A DNA stretch of 36,738 nt, from positions 1 through 36,738 of the forward strand of contig LSCF01000008.1 in assembly GCA_001577025.1 (NCBI GenBank), read 5' to 3'. Position 1 is the first letter of the stretch; each line of letters opens with the position of its first letter. A program made the translations under genes and the position numbers. The stretch comes from Fidelibacterota bacterium TCS55 (GTDB lineage Bacteria > Fidelibacterota > Marinisomatia > Marinisomatales > TCS55). The notes beneath the pieces are model-generated. The model searched no databases. It was not told the origin of the DNA and worked only from the letters and a program-made list of their open reading frames with translations. Shown here one piece after another: positions 22,598 through 31,312 of this stretch.

Positions 22598-24679
22598 CTA
22601 TTCTTCTTGTGCGGCTTTCGCTTCGGCGGTCACCTTTGCTTCCATGTCCCGTGGAACTTCTTCATAATGACTGATTTCTTCAGAATGAATCCCGCGACCG
22701 CCGGTTAAGGAACGCAATGTGGTCGAATAATGATACATTTCCGACTGGGGGACTTGGGCTTTAATTTTCTGAAATGCCCCTTCCGAATCCATGCCCATAA
22801 TCTTACCGCGACGACTGGAGATATCACCCATCACATCACCCATGTAATCTTCCGGGACTTTGATATCCACCACCAACACCGGTTCCAATAAACAGGGTTG
22901 GGCTGCCATAAATGCCTCCCGAAAGGCTTGCTTGCCTGCCATTTGGAATGCAATATCCTTGGAATCAACCGGATGCTGCTTTCCATCATAAAAATCGACT
23001 TTGAGATCCACTACGCGATAGCCCGCAAGCACACCATCGACACAGGCCGCATTGACACCTTTTTCAACGGAAGGAACAAATACGCGATCCACATTTTGCC
23101 CCACCAAGGATTGGGTAAACTCCACCCCTTCGCCCCGCTGCTTCGGCTCAATTCGCATCCATACTTCGGCAAATTGTCCTGCTCCACCACTTTGTTTTTT
23201 ATGGCGATATTTGGATGCACCATTACTGCGGATCGTTTCGCGATAAGGAATCCGTGGTTTAAATGTTTCCACATCTACATTGAATTTTCGTTTAAGCCGA
23301 TCAATAGATACTTGCAGATGGAGCTCACCTTGTCCGGATAGGACCGTTTGGCGCAGTTCCGAATCTACATTGTATATAAAGGTGGAATCCTCTTCATGAA
23401 GGGTGGCCAACCCAGTAGCAATTTTTTCTTCATCTCCTTTGGATTTAGACCGAATCCCCAAATGGATATTGGAATTTGGTAGTTTAACCTCCGGCAGTTT
23501 CACCTTATTGGACTGCCCCGTCAGGGTATTCCCCGTATGAGTGTCCTTTAGTTTCACTACGGAACCGATATCCCCCGCGTTTAAATTGGTGACACTGGTT
23601 CGATCTTTACCGTTCATCAAAAACATCTGGCCAAATCGTTCTGAATTTCCTCTGGCAGTATTATATAAATCCGCACCGGTGGATATGGAACCGGAATAGA
23701 CCCTAAAAAAAGAAAGCTCACCAACGTGAGCTTCACTAATTGTTTTAAATACATGCACAACAGGGTTGCTGCCATCCAGTGCCACTTCAACCGCATCTCC
23801 AGAATTGGCATCCTTGGCTTGAATGGTGGCGCGATCAACAGGAGAAGAACCATATTTGGAAATGAAATCCATTACCCGCGCTGCACCAATATTTTTGATA
23901 GCGGCCGTGCAAAACATGGGAATCAATACTTGATTTTGGATGGCATGATGGAGCCCTTCTCTCATTTCTTCTTCACTCAAATTCCCCTGCTCAAAAAATT
24001 TCTCTAAAAGGCTATCATCGGATTCGGCCACATATTCGATCAATTCTTGATGGAGTGCTTTGACCTGTTCTTCCCATTCCTCTGACAATGGCTCTTCTTT
24101 AAACTGCCCTGAACCATCGGTACTATACGTAATGAGTTCACTCCTGAGCACATCCACAATCTGGTTAAAACCGGGCCCTGAATTCACAGGCAACTGCATG
24201 GGAAATACATTAGAGCCAAAATGATCTTTTGCCTGCTGAAGTATGGAATCAAATTTGGTATGTTCACGATCCAAACCATTGACCACCAGCACTTTGGGTA
24301 AGCCAAAATCGGTGGCATAATTCCACACTTGCTCTGTGCCCACCTCAATACCATTCACCGCATGGATAACAATGACGGCTGCATCCACAACCGCTAAAGA
24401 AGAAATGGTTTCGCCGATGAAATCTAGATATCCTGGTGTATCAATTAAATTGAATTTGGTGCCTTTCCATTCTAAATGGAGCGGCGAAGAATGGATGGAA
24501 ATCTGGCGATCATGCTCATCCTTGTGATAGTCTGAAACGGTGGTTCCCGCTTCGATAGATCCAATGCGATTCACCTCGCCCGATCGGGACAGCATGGCTT
24601 CAGATAGAATTGTTTTTCCAGATGCACCATGGCCAACCAGGGCAAAATTGCGAATGTCTTTGGCTGCGTAGTCTTTCAT
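22598..24679 (-). CDS. EF-G-like translational GTPase (FusA2 group)
   Basis: A 693-residue EF-G paralogue. From the chosen start, G1 is GHGASGKT (16-23), G3 is DTPGYLDF (80-87) and the G4 position is NGLD (134-137) instead of NKxD. Domains II-V follow, with the domain IV segment GGAGQFAEVWMRIEPK and the domain V end DISSRRGKIMGMDS. The switch I region (VSDYHKDEHDRQISI) departs from the EF-G RGITI. The start is ATG at 24677-24679 because AGAGG stands 5 nt upstream and the sequence then matches the family start; the frame is open 14 more codons. The role of EF-G2-type proteins is uncertain; they may act in ribosome rescue, recycling or stress. Confidence 0.9.
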   Translation of the reverse strand: MKDYAAKDIRNFALVGHGASGKTILSEAMLSRSGEVNRIGSIEAGTTVSDYHKDEHDRQISIHSSPLHLEWKGTKFNLIDTPGYLDFIGETISSLAVVDAAVIVIHAVNGIEVGTEQVWNYATDFGLPKVLVVNGLDREHTKFDSILQQAKDHFGSNVFPMQLPVNSGPGFNQIVDVLRSELITYSTDGSGQFKEEPLSEEWEEQVKALHQELIEYVAESDDSLLEKFFEQGNLSEEEMREGLHHAIQNQVLIPMFCTAAIKNIGAARVMDFISKYGSSPVDRATIQAKDANSGDAVEVALDGSNPVVHVFKTISEAHVGELSFFRVYSGSISTGADLYNTARGNSERFGQMFLMNGKDRTSVTNLNAGDIGSVVKLKDTHTGNTLTGQSNKVKLPEVKLPNSNIHLGIRSKSKGDEEKIATGLATLHEEDSTFIYNVDSELRQTVLSGQGELHLQVSIDRLKRKFNVDVETFKPRIPYRETIRSNGASKYRHKKQSGGAGQFAEVWMRIEPKQRGEGVEFTQSLVGQNVDRVFVPSVEKGVNAACVDGVLAGYRVVDLKVDFYDGKQHPVDSKDIAFQMAGKQAFREAFMAAQPCLLEPVLVVDIKVPEDYMGDVMGDISSRRGKIMGMDSEGAFQKIKAQVPQSEMYHYSTTLRSLTGGRGIHSEEISHYEEVPRDMEAKVTAEAKAAQEE

Positions 24680-24797
24680 ACTAACCTCTTTTTTTGGGTC
24701 AAAAAGTTCATGTTTTCCCACCTCGGATAAAGGATGGCAGGTCCAAGTGTAAAGATGGTAAAGGCTTTATTTCAAGGAAATAAAACAGCCGAAGCCA

Positions 24798-25067
24798 TTA
24801 GAAAATATTTTGCTGTATTTCCTCTATGTAGGCCCGTAAGGCCGGCGGAACGAACACATTACGTAAATTTAATTTTGAAAATTCACGGCCCAATACACCC
24901 AAGCGCTGGTCAATGGGTTTAATTTTATTTACTACAATATAAGATTCATTATTTACAGAACACATACCACCTTGAAAATCTCCTTTGCCTTGCACAATGT
25001 GGATCTCCATTTTTTCTGCCAACTCTTCAAATAAAGTGAGGAGCTTCTCCGGTTTGATTTTTCCCAT
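24798..25067 (-). CDS. Small conserved-looking cytoplasmic protein (89 residues)
   Basis: Not recognised as a named family. The product has an N-terminal helix (KPEKLLTLFEELAEKMEI), a strand and Gly-rich turn (VQGKGDFQGGMCSV), another strand (SYIVVNKIKP) and two helices with an aromatic/Pro end (VFVPPALRAYIEEIQQNIF). No signal or membrane segment is seen. It starts 3 nt after the stop of the mannose-1-phosphate guanylyltransferase gene and is probably co-transcribed with it. The compact alpha/beta layout and good ORF placement make it a real gene. Confidence 0.75.
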   Translation of the reverse strand: MGKIKPEKLLTLFEELAEKMEIHIVQGKGDFQGGMCSVNNESYIVVNKIKPIDQRLGVLGREFSKLNLRNVFVPPALRAYIEEIQQNIF

Positions 25068-25070
25068 GAA

Positions 25071-26129
25071 TTATAAAAGATCGTTTCGTTTATGTTTCTC
25101 TAAATAGGCCACCAATGATTTTACATCTTCCACTTTATCTTTGGGGATAATCAGAGTGGCATCAGGGGTATTCACCACCACAAGGTTGCTGGCACCTACA
25201 ACGGCAGTAAAGTGGCCATTGGATTGGATAAAATTATTTTCACCGTCCATAATCACCCCATCACCGCGGACCACATTTTGACCTTTCGACTTTGGTGATA
25301 CTTCAAAAACCGAATCCCATGAGCCCAAGTCATTCCAATTGAATTCCGCTTTGACTACATAGATATGTTCTGATTTTTCCATTAGGCCATAATCAATGGA
25401 TTCGGGTTCAATATTATTCCACAATCTTGACCAGTTTTGTTTGTCGTCTATCCGTTTTTTGATTTTGCCCAGTTGATCATTCAAGTCGGGCATGTGAGAT
25501 TTGAGCTGATTAAAAAAGGTGTCGACCTTCCAAACAAACATGCCACCATTCCACAAAAAATCACCACTGTCTAAAAACCGTTTGGCCAATTCTTTATGGG
25601 GTTTTTCTGCGAATGTCTTTACCTTAAAACCATTCAAATAATCTTCTGGACTATTTCGGTCATACTGGATATATCCATAACCGGTGGCTGGATAAGTGGG
25701 CTCGATACCGATGGTAACCAGTGATTCATTTTTATTGGCCAATTGAATGGCAGAACGAACAGTTTTTGCAAATTTTTGGGCACCCACAATCATATGATCT
25801 GCAGGGAATACACCCATGATTGCATCTTCTCTTAATTCTCGGATACGAAGTGCTGCCAATGCAATGGCTGGGGCGGTATTTTTTCCGCTAGGCTCAACAA
25901 TGATATTTTTGGGTTTCACACCTTTGATCATTTTTTTAATCTTCGGCGCTAAATCTTCTCCTGTAACGATAAATACATCATCTACATTTTTCATCTTTTG
26001 TAAACGATCTACCGTCATTTGCAGCATCGTCTCATTACCGATAATATTGAGAAGTTGTTTTGGATTTTCTTTTCGGCTGGATGGCCAAAATCGGGTACCA
26101 CGCCCCCCGGCCATGATTACACCATACAT
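25071..26129 (-). CDS. manC: Mannose-1-phosphate guanylyltransferase
   Basis: A 352-residue nucleotidyltransferase. The signature GGRGTRFWPSSRKENPKQ near residues 8-25 binds GTP, and later motifs are FPADHMI, GYGYIQYD, FAEKPH and FLWNGGMFVWK. The product is GDP-mannose from mannose-1-phosphate and GTP, for surface polysaccharide and glycan synthesis. Only the transferase domain is present; there is no fused phosphomannose isomerase domain, which is normal for this length. It follows the Ig-like lipoprotein gene by 4 nt. Confidence 0.93.
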   Translation of the reverse strand: MYGVIMAGGRGTRFWPSSRKENPKQLLNIIGNETMLQMTVDRLQKMKNVDDVFIVTGEDLAPKIKKMIKGVKPKNIIVEPSGKNTAPAIALAALRIRELREDAIMGVFPADHMIVGAQKFAKTVRSAIQLANKNESLVTIGIEPTYPATGYGYIQYDRNSPEDYLNGFKVKTFAEKPHKELAKRFLDSGDFLWNGGMFVWKVDTFFNQLKSHMPDLNDQLGKIKKRIDDKQNWSRLWNNIEPESIDYGLMEKSEHIYVVKAEFNWNDLGSWDSVFEVSPKSKGQNVVRGDGVIMDGENNFIQSNGHFTAVVGASNLVVVNTPDATLIIPKDKVEDVKSLVAYLEKHKRNDLL

Positions 26130-26133
26130 AAGT

Positions 26134-27798
26134 TTATTGCTCTCCTACCCGGATTGACCCCACATCGATATCCCAGTTGGCCCGCACTTCAAATGTATCG
26201 GGATGCACATAAAACCATTCGCTGGGTAAAAAGGGGCTGGCCTTACCAAACGTATATGCACCACTTTGATCCACATCATCGATGATCATTAATCGATAGG
26301 GTCCTTCAGGTATGTTTTGAAACTGGAATTGATAGTTAGAATTTACGCCAGAATGAAAAATTTCGGGCTCTTTTTCCATGGATGTCAATTGAATGACGGT
26401 GATCATATCCGGCCGCTCGAATTGACCATTTAATCCACCGTACCCCATTTTTTTCTCAGAATTTATGGTTACCCATGTGATAGAATCTTTTAAGGATTTC
26501 CCTTCTATGGGGATCAGTTTTTCTGAAAAAATCTTTAATTTATATTTCATTTTTTCGGCCCAGCCATTTGGCGGAATAAAAAGAGCCGTTACCGGATTCG
26601 CCCAATCCAAATTCACCACAACCGTGTCTGTATCCGCCACCATAATAAATGCATTGTCCGATGCGCTTATTATGGGTTTTGAAAAATGGATGGGGATAAT
26701 AGGACCACCATCGGACTGTAGTCGAATTGACGCGGACCCATCCGGGCTGACTTTTTTGGTATGGGAGGTATCCCGTTTGGCCGACACGCGAAAACTGATT
26801 TTTCCATCTGTTAATGTTTGATTGCCGGACTTTACTTCGCCTAAGGTTAGGGCGGCTCTCCCTGCTGCCAGCGTATCATCAGCAATAATTAAAAATCGTT
26901 TTTTATCATCCAAATCCTGATGAATGGTGGGGCGGATTGAATCCTCACCTACATCCGTAATGACCAAATCTTTAACAGTAGCTGAATCCAACTCCTGATT
27001 AAAATGCATCCAGCCCCATTTTTGCCCTACCCATTCTCCATGGGTTAATTTCAATGATGGTGTCTCACGGCGGGTTCGAAAGGGAATCCCTGAAACCGTT
27101 TCATTGATCCCAATGGTGTATGTTGCTTGCGTACCGACGCCATAAGCCATCCGTTCCGGAACTAGTTTTGCCCCCGAAGCACTTCGCTCCACTGCCAACA
27201 TCACATAATCACCAGGGGCCAGATATTTAAATTCAAAATGACCTGAATCATTCGCTTCTGAAACATATTGAGGGTCCGTAAAAAATATGGAGTCAGAAAA
27301 GGTATCGGATGATTTCCATAAATGAACCGCATAACTTTCATCACCATGAACCTGACCAATGATCATTCCCTCATCGATCACATCACCCGTGCTGAATGCA
27401 ATTTGGATCGATTGCTCTAAGGGCACTCGCCGTTCATCCTTCAGATTGCGATTAATTGAAATGACATAAGTTTGATCTGGCAATAAGTCCTCCGGGAACT
27501 GGAGCAAAATGGCATCGTCATCATATATAGCTTCGATTTCTGGATCTATTTTTGGCGAAATGGTAACAGCATTTAATAATGATTTTTCATCGATGTATTC
27601 TGAAAAATTGAGCGTAACCAACCCGCCTTCAAAATGGAGGGACCCTGCTTCCGGATTAGTTGATGTAAGTTTTGGGGGTGTGATGTCTTCAGGACCGCCG
27701 TCTGGTGCAGACACGGATGCACAGGCGTAAATGATAAAAGAAAATCCCGCTCCAATCAGAAGCTTAAAGTGATGTGTAAGGAAATGTAACGGATTCAA
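26134..27798 (-). CDS. Ig-like (Big_5) domain lipoprotein
   Basis: A 554-residue exported lipoprotein. The hydrophobic signal ends in IIYAC (Cys26), followed by ASVSAPDGGPEDITPP, the Pro/Asp linker usual at the start of this FCB-group family. A Big_5 Ig-like domain (TSTNPEAGSLHFEGGLVTLNFSEYIDE) comes next, then several beta-sandwich domains. The last part resembles prealbumin-like domains (FQFQNIPEGPYRLMIIDDVDQSG). The start is TTG at 27796-27798 since no ATG is available ahead of the signal; no clear Shine-Dalgarno is visible. Members are sometimes linked to gliding or type IX secretion in Bacteroidetes, but this link is not shown here. Confidence 0.8.
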   Translation of the reverse strand: MNPLHFLTHHFKLLIGAGFSFIIYACASVSAPDGGPEDITPPKLTSTNPEAGSLHFEGGLVTLNFSEYIDEKSLLNAVTISPKIDPEIEAIYDDDAILLQFPEDLLPDQTYVISINRNLKDERRVPLEQSIQIAFSTGDVIDEGMIIGQVHGDESYAVHLWKSSDTFSDSIFFTDPQYVSEANDSGHFEFKYLAPGDYVMLAVERSASGAKLVPERMAYGVGTQATYTIGINETVSGIPFRTRRETPSLKLTHGEWVGQKWGWMHFNQELDSATVKDLVITDVGEDSIRPTIHQDLDDKKRFLIIADDTLAAGRAALTLGEVKSGNQTLTDGKISFRVSAKRDTSHTKKVSPDGSASIRLQSDGGPIIPIHFSKPIISASDNAFIMVADTDTVVVNLDWANPVTALFIPPNGWAEKMKYKLKIFSEKLIPIEGKSLKDSITWVTINSEKKMGYGGLNGQFERPDMITVIQLTSMEKEPEIFHSGVNSNYQFQFQNIPEGPYRLMIIDDVDQSGAYTFGKASPFLPSEWFYVHPDTFEVRANWDIDVGSIRVGEQ

Positions 27799-27812
27799 AA
27801 GTGAATTTTTAA

Positions 27813-28520
27813 TTATTCAATAGGCTCCAAATTTACAGGAATTTCTTTTCCAAATCTCATTTCAGTTTCATTCACTTTAGTGGTGACGCACCAGACATTC
27901 ACACCGGCATTTTTTGCCTCAAGCAAGGTTTTTGAAAATTTTGGATCTCGGTCCCACATGGGTGAAAACTGATCTGCATCCGGTCGCTGACAAACAAAGA
28001 GGATGCCCGCACCCTCTCCTGATTTTACAATGTCTCTTAATGCCAACGCGTGACGGGCACCTCTTTCGGTCACCGCATCAGGAAATTTGGCCAATCCTTT
28101 TTCTACATAAGTCACGGACTTCACTTCTAAATAAAATGGCTTTTCATTCTGATCATTCAACAGAAAATCGAAACGATGGTTCCCATGGGCTACTTCTGCT
28201 CGCACCAATTCATAATTTCTGAACATGGGCAATTCATTATCTTGCAGTGCTTCCAAGATGAAACGGTTTGGGAGGGCTGAAACTAGTGAAATTAGGTTTC
28301 CTTCATGTCGAACCATCACTGTAGAGTATTTTGTTTTTCGTTCTGAACCTATTGGTGCCGGGCGGAGCAACAGTTCTGCGCCCGAGCGGAGTAACTCTTT
28401 CAGTCGCCCTGGATCGGGTAAATGGGTGCGAACGATTTTTCCATCTACTTCTGCCATGACAATAAAGCGGTTTGGACGGTCAACAAATTTTCCCTGGATG
28501 AGGGGGCCTTCAATTTTCAT
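27813..28520 (-). CDS. sfsA: SfsA family DNA-binding/nuclease protein
   Basis: A 235-residue SfsA. Family segments visible are EGPLIQGKFVDRPNRFIVMAEVDG at the start, HLPDPGRLKELL, FDFLLNDQ with the acidic nuclease-like site, and YLEVKSVTYVEKGLAKFPDAVTERGARHA, where Glu-x-Lys is the PD-(D/E)xK-type core. SfsA was named for sugar fermentation stimulation in E. coli; nuclease activity is suggested for homologues. It is the last minus-strand gene before the divergent regulator, 144 nt away. Confidence 0.93.
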   Translation of the reverse strand: MKIEGPLIQGKFVDRPNRFIVMAEVDGKIVRTHLPDPGRLKELLRSGAELLLRPAPIGSERKTKYSTVMVRHEGNLISLVSALPNRFILEALQDNELPMFRNYELVRAEVAHGNHRFDFLLNDQNEKPFYLEVKSVTYVEKGLAKFPDAVTERGARHALALRDIVKSGEGAGILFVCQRPDADQFSPMWDRDPKFSKTLLEAKNAGVNVWCVTTKVNETEMRFGKEIPVNLEPIE

Positions 28521-28601
28521 TTTAATATCCGTAAATCATGCGGCAGAAGTTAGGCGATATAAAACAATCTTCGAATTCATATTCTCAAATCAGTATTATA
28601 T

Positions 28602-28630
28602 TTGGTTTATATATGTTATAACTATATATT
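28602..28630 (+). promoter_or_regulatory. Probable promoter of the Lrp/tyrosine-catabolism operon
   Basis: TTGGTT (28602-28607), a 17-nt spacer and TATATT (28625-28630, 5 of 6 matches). The spacer contains the 8-bp palindrome GTTATAAC (28615-28622), in the position where an Lrp-type autoregulator could block transcription. The regulator's ATG is 35 nt downstream. The operator role is inference. Confidence 0.45.
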
Positions 28631-28664
28631 CTTCCCCTATATTAAGTGATTTACGAATAATATT

Positions 28665-29123
28665 ATGCAATTAGACAAAACAGACAAAGGATTATTGGCT
28701 GAACTCCAGACCAACGCCCGCATTACCAATGCGGAATTGGCCAAACGTGTGAATCTTTCCCCTTCTAGTACCTTAGAACGAGTAAAAAAGTTAGAGGCCA
28801 GCGGACTCATTGATCGATACATAACTTTATTGAATGCTCGAAAAGCCGGATATACCTGCATGACATTTGTAGAAGTCACTTTAGAACGTCATGGGGAAAC
28901 ACCGGTAGAAGATTTTTTTACATCCATTGCGGATATGGATGAAGTCCTCGAGTGTCACCACATTACTGGCGAAGGCGATTTTTTGCTGAAAATTGCCACG
29001 CGAGACATTCCACATTATGATGAATTAATCCTTCATGGATTATCTGCACTATCCAATGTTCGCCATTTAAAAACATCGGTGGTGCTTTCTACATTTAAAC
29101 ACCAAACCAAACTCCCTGTTTAA
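28665..29123 (+). CDS. Lrp/AsnC family transcriptional regulator
   Basis: A 152-residue Lrp/AsnC protein. The N-terminal winged helix-turn-helix is DKTDKGLLAELQTNARITNAELAKRVNLSPSS-like, with the recognition helix LSPSSTLERVKKLEASGLI; the C-terminal RAM domain (VEVTLERHG to HHITGEGDFLLKIATRDI) would bind an amino acid. It probably senses an amino acid such as tyrosine or phenylalanine and controls the operon that begins with it; effector is inferred from the neighbouring genes. One base separates its stop from the aminotransferase ATG. It is divergent from sfsA. Confidence 0.93.
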   Translation: MQLDKTDKGLLAELQTNARITNAELAKRVNLSPSSTLERVKKLEASGLIDRYITLLNARKAGYTCMTFVEVTLERHGETPVEDFFTSIADMDEVLECHHITGEGDFLLKIATRDIPHYDELILHGLSALSNVRHLKTSVVLSTFKHQTKLPV

Positions 29124-29124
29124 G

Positions 29125-30210
29125 ATGGCCCTTGTTCCTTCCTATATCCAAAGTCTGGCTAACTATGTACCGGGGAAGCCTATTGAAGAAGTCCAGCGTG
29201 AATTGGGTATGGATCATGTAGATAAGCTCGCTTCCAATGAAAATCCTCTGGGCCCTTCGCCCAAAGCCGTTGAAGCCATGGCCAAATCTTTATCGGAACT
29301 TCACCGTTACCCCGATGTATTCGGTTTTGAATTAAAGACCAAATTGGCGAACCGGTTCAATATCAAAATAGATAACGTTATTCTGGGCGGTGGCAGTGAA
29401 GGCATCATGTCTACCATCATGCGGACTTTTTTATTGAGTGATGATGAAATGGTATCCGCAGCGAATTCCTTTATCGGATTTCGCGTTCTGGCCAATGCCT
29501 CTGGACGTAAAATCCACTGGGTCCCTATGAAAAATCACCATTATGATTTACAAGCCATGGCGGATAAAGTAAATGATTATACTAAAATTATTTATATTGC
29601 CAACCCGGATAACCCCATGGGCACATATATCACCCGAAAAGAATTTGACGAATTTTATGCCCACATACCGGAGCGGGTCCTCATTATTTTGGATGAAGCC
29701 TATTTTGAATTTGCCCAGCACAATGCAGATTACCCTGACTCCATGACTTACCGCTATGACAATGTGATTACACTGCGTACATTTTCAAAGGCTTATGGCT
29801 TGGCAGGCCTTCGGATCGGTTATGGGTTTGCCCATGATGAACTCATTGGCAATTTGAATAAAGTAAAAGAACCATTCTCGCCCTCCCTCATCGCCCTCAC
29901 TGCCGGTTCTGCCGCTTTGGATGATGAGCCGTTCCTCCAAAAAACATTGGAGATAAATCATACTGGATATACATTTTTCAAGAATGAACTAACAAAACTT
30001 GGCATACAATGGGTCCCTTCAGTTGCCAATTTTATCACCACTGTGTGGGATTCCGAATCACAGGCTTCAAATGTGACCAAATCCTTATTAAAACAAGGTA
30101 TCATCGTAAGAAACTTAAAACCTTTTGGCTGGCCTGACTGCATTCGGATCTCTATAGGAACATCAGATGAAAACAGCCGGTGCATTAACGCATTAAAAAT
30201 CATTCTATAA
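29125..30210 (+). CDS. HisC-like aminotransferase, probably for aromatic amino acids
   Basis: A 361-residue class II (HisC-fold) PLP enzyme. Motifs are LASNENPLGPSPKA at the N-terminus, IANPDNPMGTY (Asn160 region), IILDEAYFEF (Asp190), TFSKAYGLAGLRIGY (Lys222 Schiff base, Arg230) and RISIGTSDEN at the end. By sequence it belongs to the histidinol-phosphate aminotransferase group, but there are no his genes here and the following genes are HPPD and homogentisate enzymes. The likely role is tyrosine to 4-hydroxyphenylpyruvate. HisC-like enzymes with aromatic activity are known. Confidence 0.85.
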   Translation: MALVPSYIQSLANYVPGKPIEEVQRELGMDHVDKLASNENPLGPSPKAVEAMAKSLSELHRYPDVFGFELKTKLANRFNIKIDNVILGGGSEGIMSTIMRTFLLSDDEMVSAANSFIGFRVLANASGRKIHWVPMKNHHYDLQAMADKVNDYTKIIYIANPDNPMGTYITRKEFDEFYAHIPERVLIILDEAYFEFAQHNADYPDSMTYRYDNVITLRTFSKAYGLAGLRIGYGFAHDELIGNLNKVKEPFSPSLIALTAGSAALDDEPFLQKTLEINHTGYTFFKNELTKLGIQWVPSVANFITTVWDSESQASNVTKSLLKQGIIVRNLKPFGWPDCIRISIGTSDENSRCINALKIIL

Positions 30211-30223
30211 ATATGAGGTAAAA

Positions 30224-31312
30224 ATGAACAATTATAAGATTTACGGTTTTGACCACTGCGAACTCTATGTAAGTAACGCGAAGCAAGCAGCCCATTATTA
30301 CCGAAGCTGCCTTGGGTTCCAACCCATTGCCTATCAAGGATTAGAAACGGGAAATCGCGAAAAAGTCAGTTATGTGATGAAGCAAAACCAAGTGCGATTT
30401 GTACTCAGTTCGCCTCTCACTCCCGGCACTGAAATGGGTGCCCACATTGATAAACATGGCGACGGTGTCAAGGATGTGTCATTTTCAGTGGATAATGCAG
30501 AAAATGCTTGGAAGGAAACCACATCCAGAGGTGCAAAAAGCGTAGCTGAACCCCAATTGGTCGAAGATGAAAAGGGTGAAGCAGTTGTTGCTACCATCAA
30601 AACTTATGGGGATACAATCCATACATTTGTGGAACGAAATAATTATAATGGTGTATTTCTACCGGGATATGAAGTCATGGATGTAAATATGGTTGCGGAT
30701 CCGGTTGGTATTGTCCATATTGACCATGTGGTAGGGAATCAACCAGATCAGGCAATGGAACCTGTTTGTGATTTTTATGAAAAGGTATTTGGATGGCACC
30801 GGTTTTGGTCTGTGGATGATAAAGATGTTTCGACCGAATACAGTTCTCTTCGCTCTGTTGTTATGGCCAATGATAATGAGAAAATAAAAATGCCCATTAA
30901 TGAACCCGCCGCAGGGCTTAGAAAATCCCAAATCCAAGAATTCGTTGACTTTTATAAAGGAGCAGGCGTACAGCACATTGCCATGTCTACGATGGATATT
31001 ATCAAAGCTGTGACCAAACTTAAGGCCAATGGGGTGGAGTTTTTACACACCCCAAAAATCTATTATGAAACTTTGAAAGAGCGGGTGGGTGAATTCGATG
31101 AGGATATTAATATCCTAGCTGATCTGGGGATTCTTGTGGATGCAGATGAAAATGGTTATATGCTTCAGATTTTCACCAAACCGATTCAAGATCGCCCTAC
31201 ATTATTCTATGAAATCATCCAGCGGAAAGGATCCAATAGTTTTGGAAAGGGTAATTTTAAAGCCCTTTTTGAATCTATCGAGAAAGAACAAGAAAACAGA
31301 GGAAACCTCTAA
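30224..31312 (+). CDS. hppD: 4-hydroxyphenylpyruvate dioxygenase
   Basis: A 362-residue HPPD with two vicinal-oxygen-chelate domains. The likely iron ligands are His168 (HIDHVVGNQ), His251 (VQHIAM) and Glu330 (RPTLFYEIIQR). The C-terminal FGKGNFKALFESIEKEQ is diagnostic for the family. It converts 4-hydroxyphenylpyruvate and O2 to homogentisate and CO2. GAGG lies 6 nt before the ATG. Its stop abuts the start of the next gene (TAAATG), so the FAH gene is strongly coupled. Confidence 0.96.
   Translation: MNNYKIYGFDHCELYVSNAKQAAHYYRSCLGFQPIAYQGLETGNREKVSYVMKQNQVRFVLSSPLTPGTEMGAHIDKHGDGVKDVSFSVDNAENAWKETTSRGAKSVAEPQLVEDEKGEAVVATIKTYGDTIHTFVERNNYNGVFLPGYEVMDVNMVADPVGIVHIDHVVGNQPDQAMEPVCDFYEKVFGWHRFWSVDDKDVSTEYSSLRSVVMANDNEKIKMPINEPAAGLRKSQIQEFVDFYKGAGVQHIAMSTMDIIKAVTKLKANGVEFLHTPKIYYETLKERVGEFDEDINILADLGILVDADENGYMLQIFTKPIQDRPTLFYEIIQRKGSNSFGKGNFKALFESIEKEQENRGNL

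Noticed and set aside
22898-23341. 147-residue plus-strand ORF
   Set aside because: Shadow of the EF-G-like gene; no signal, motif or start-site support.
24680-24721. 14-codon upstream extension of the EF-G-like gene
   Set aside because: AGAGG stands 5 nt before the internal ATG, and family similarity begins there.
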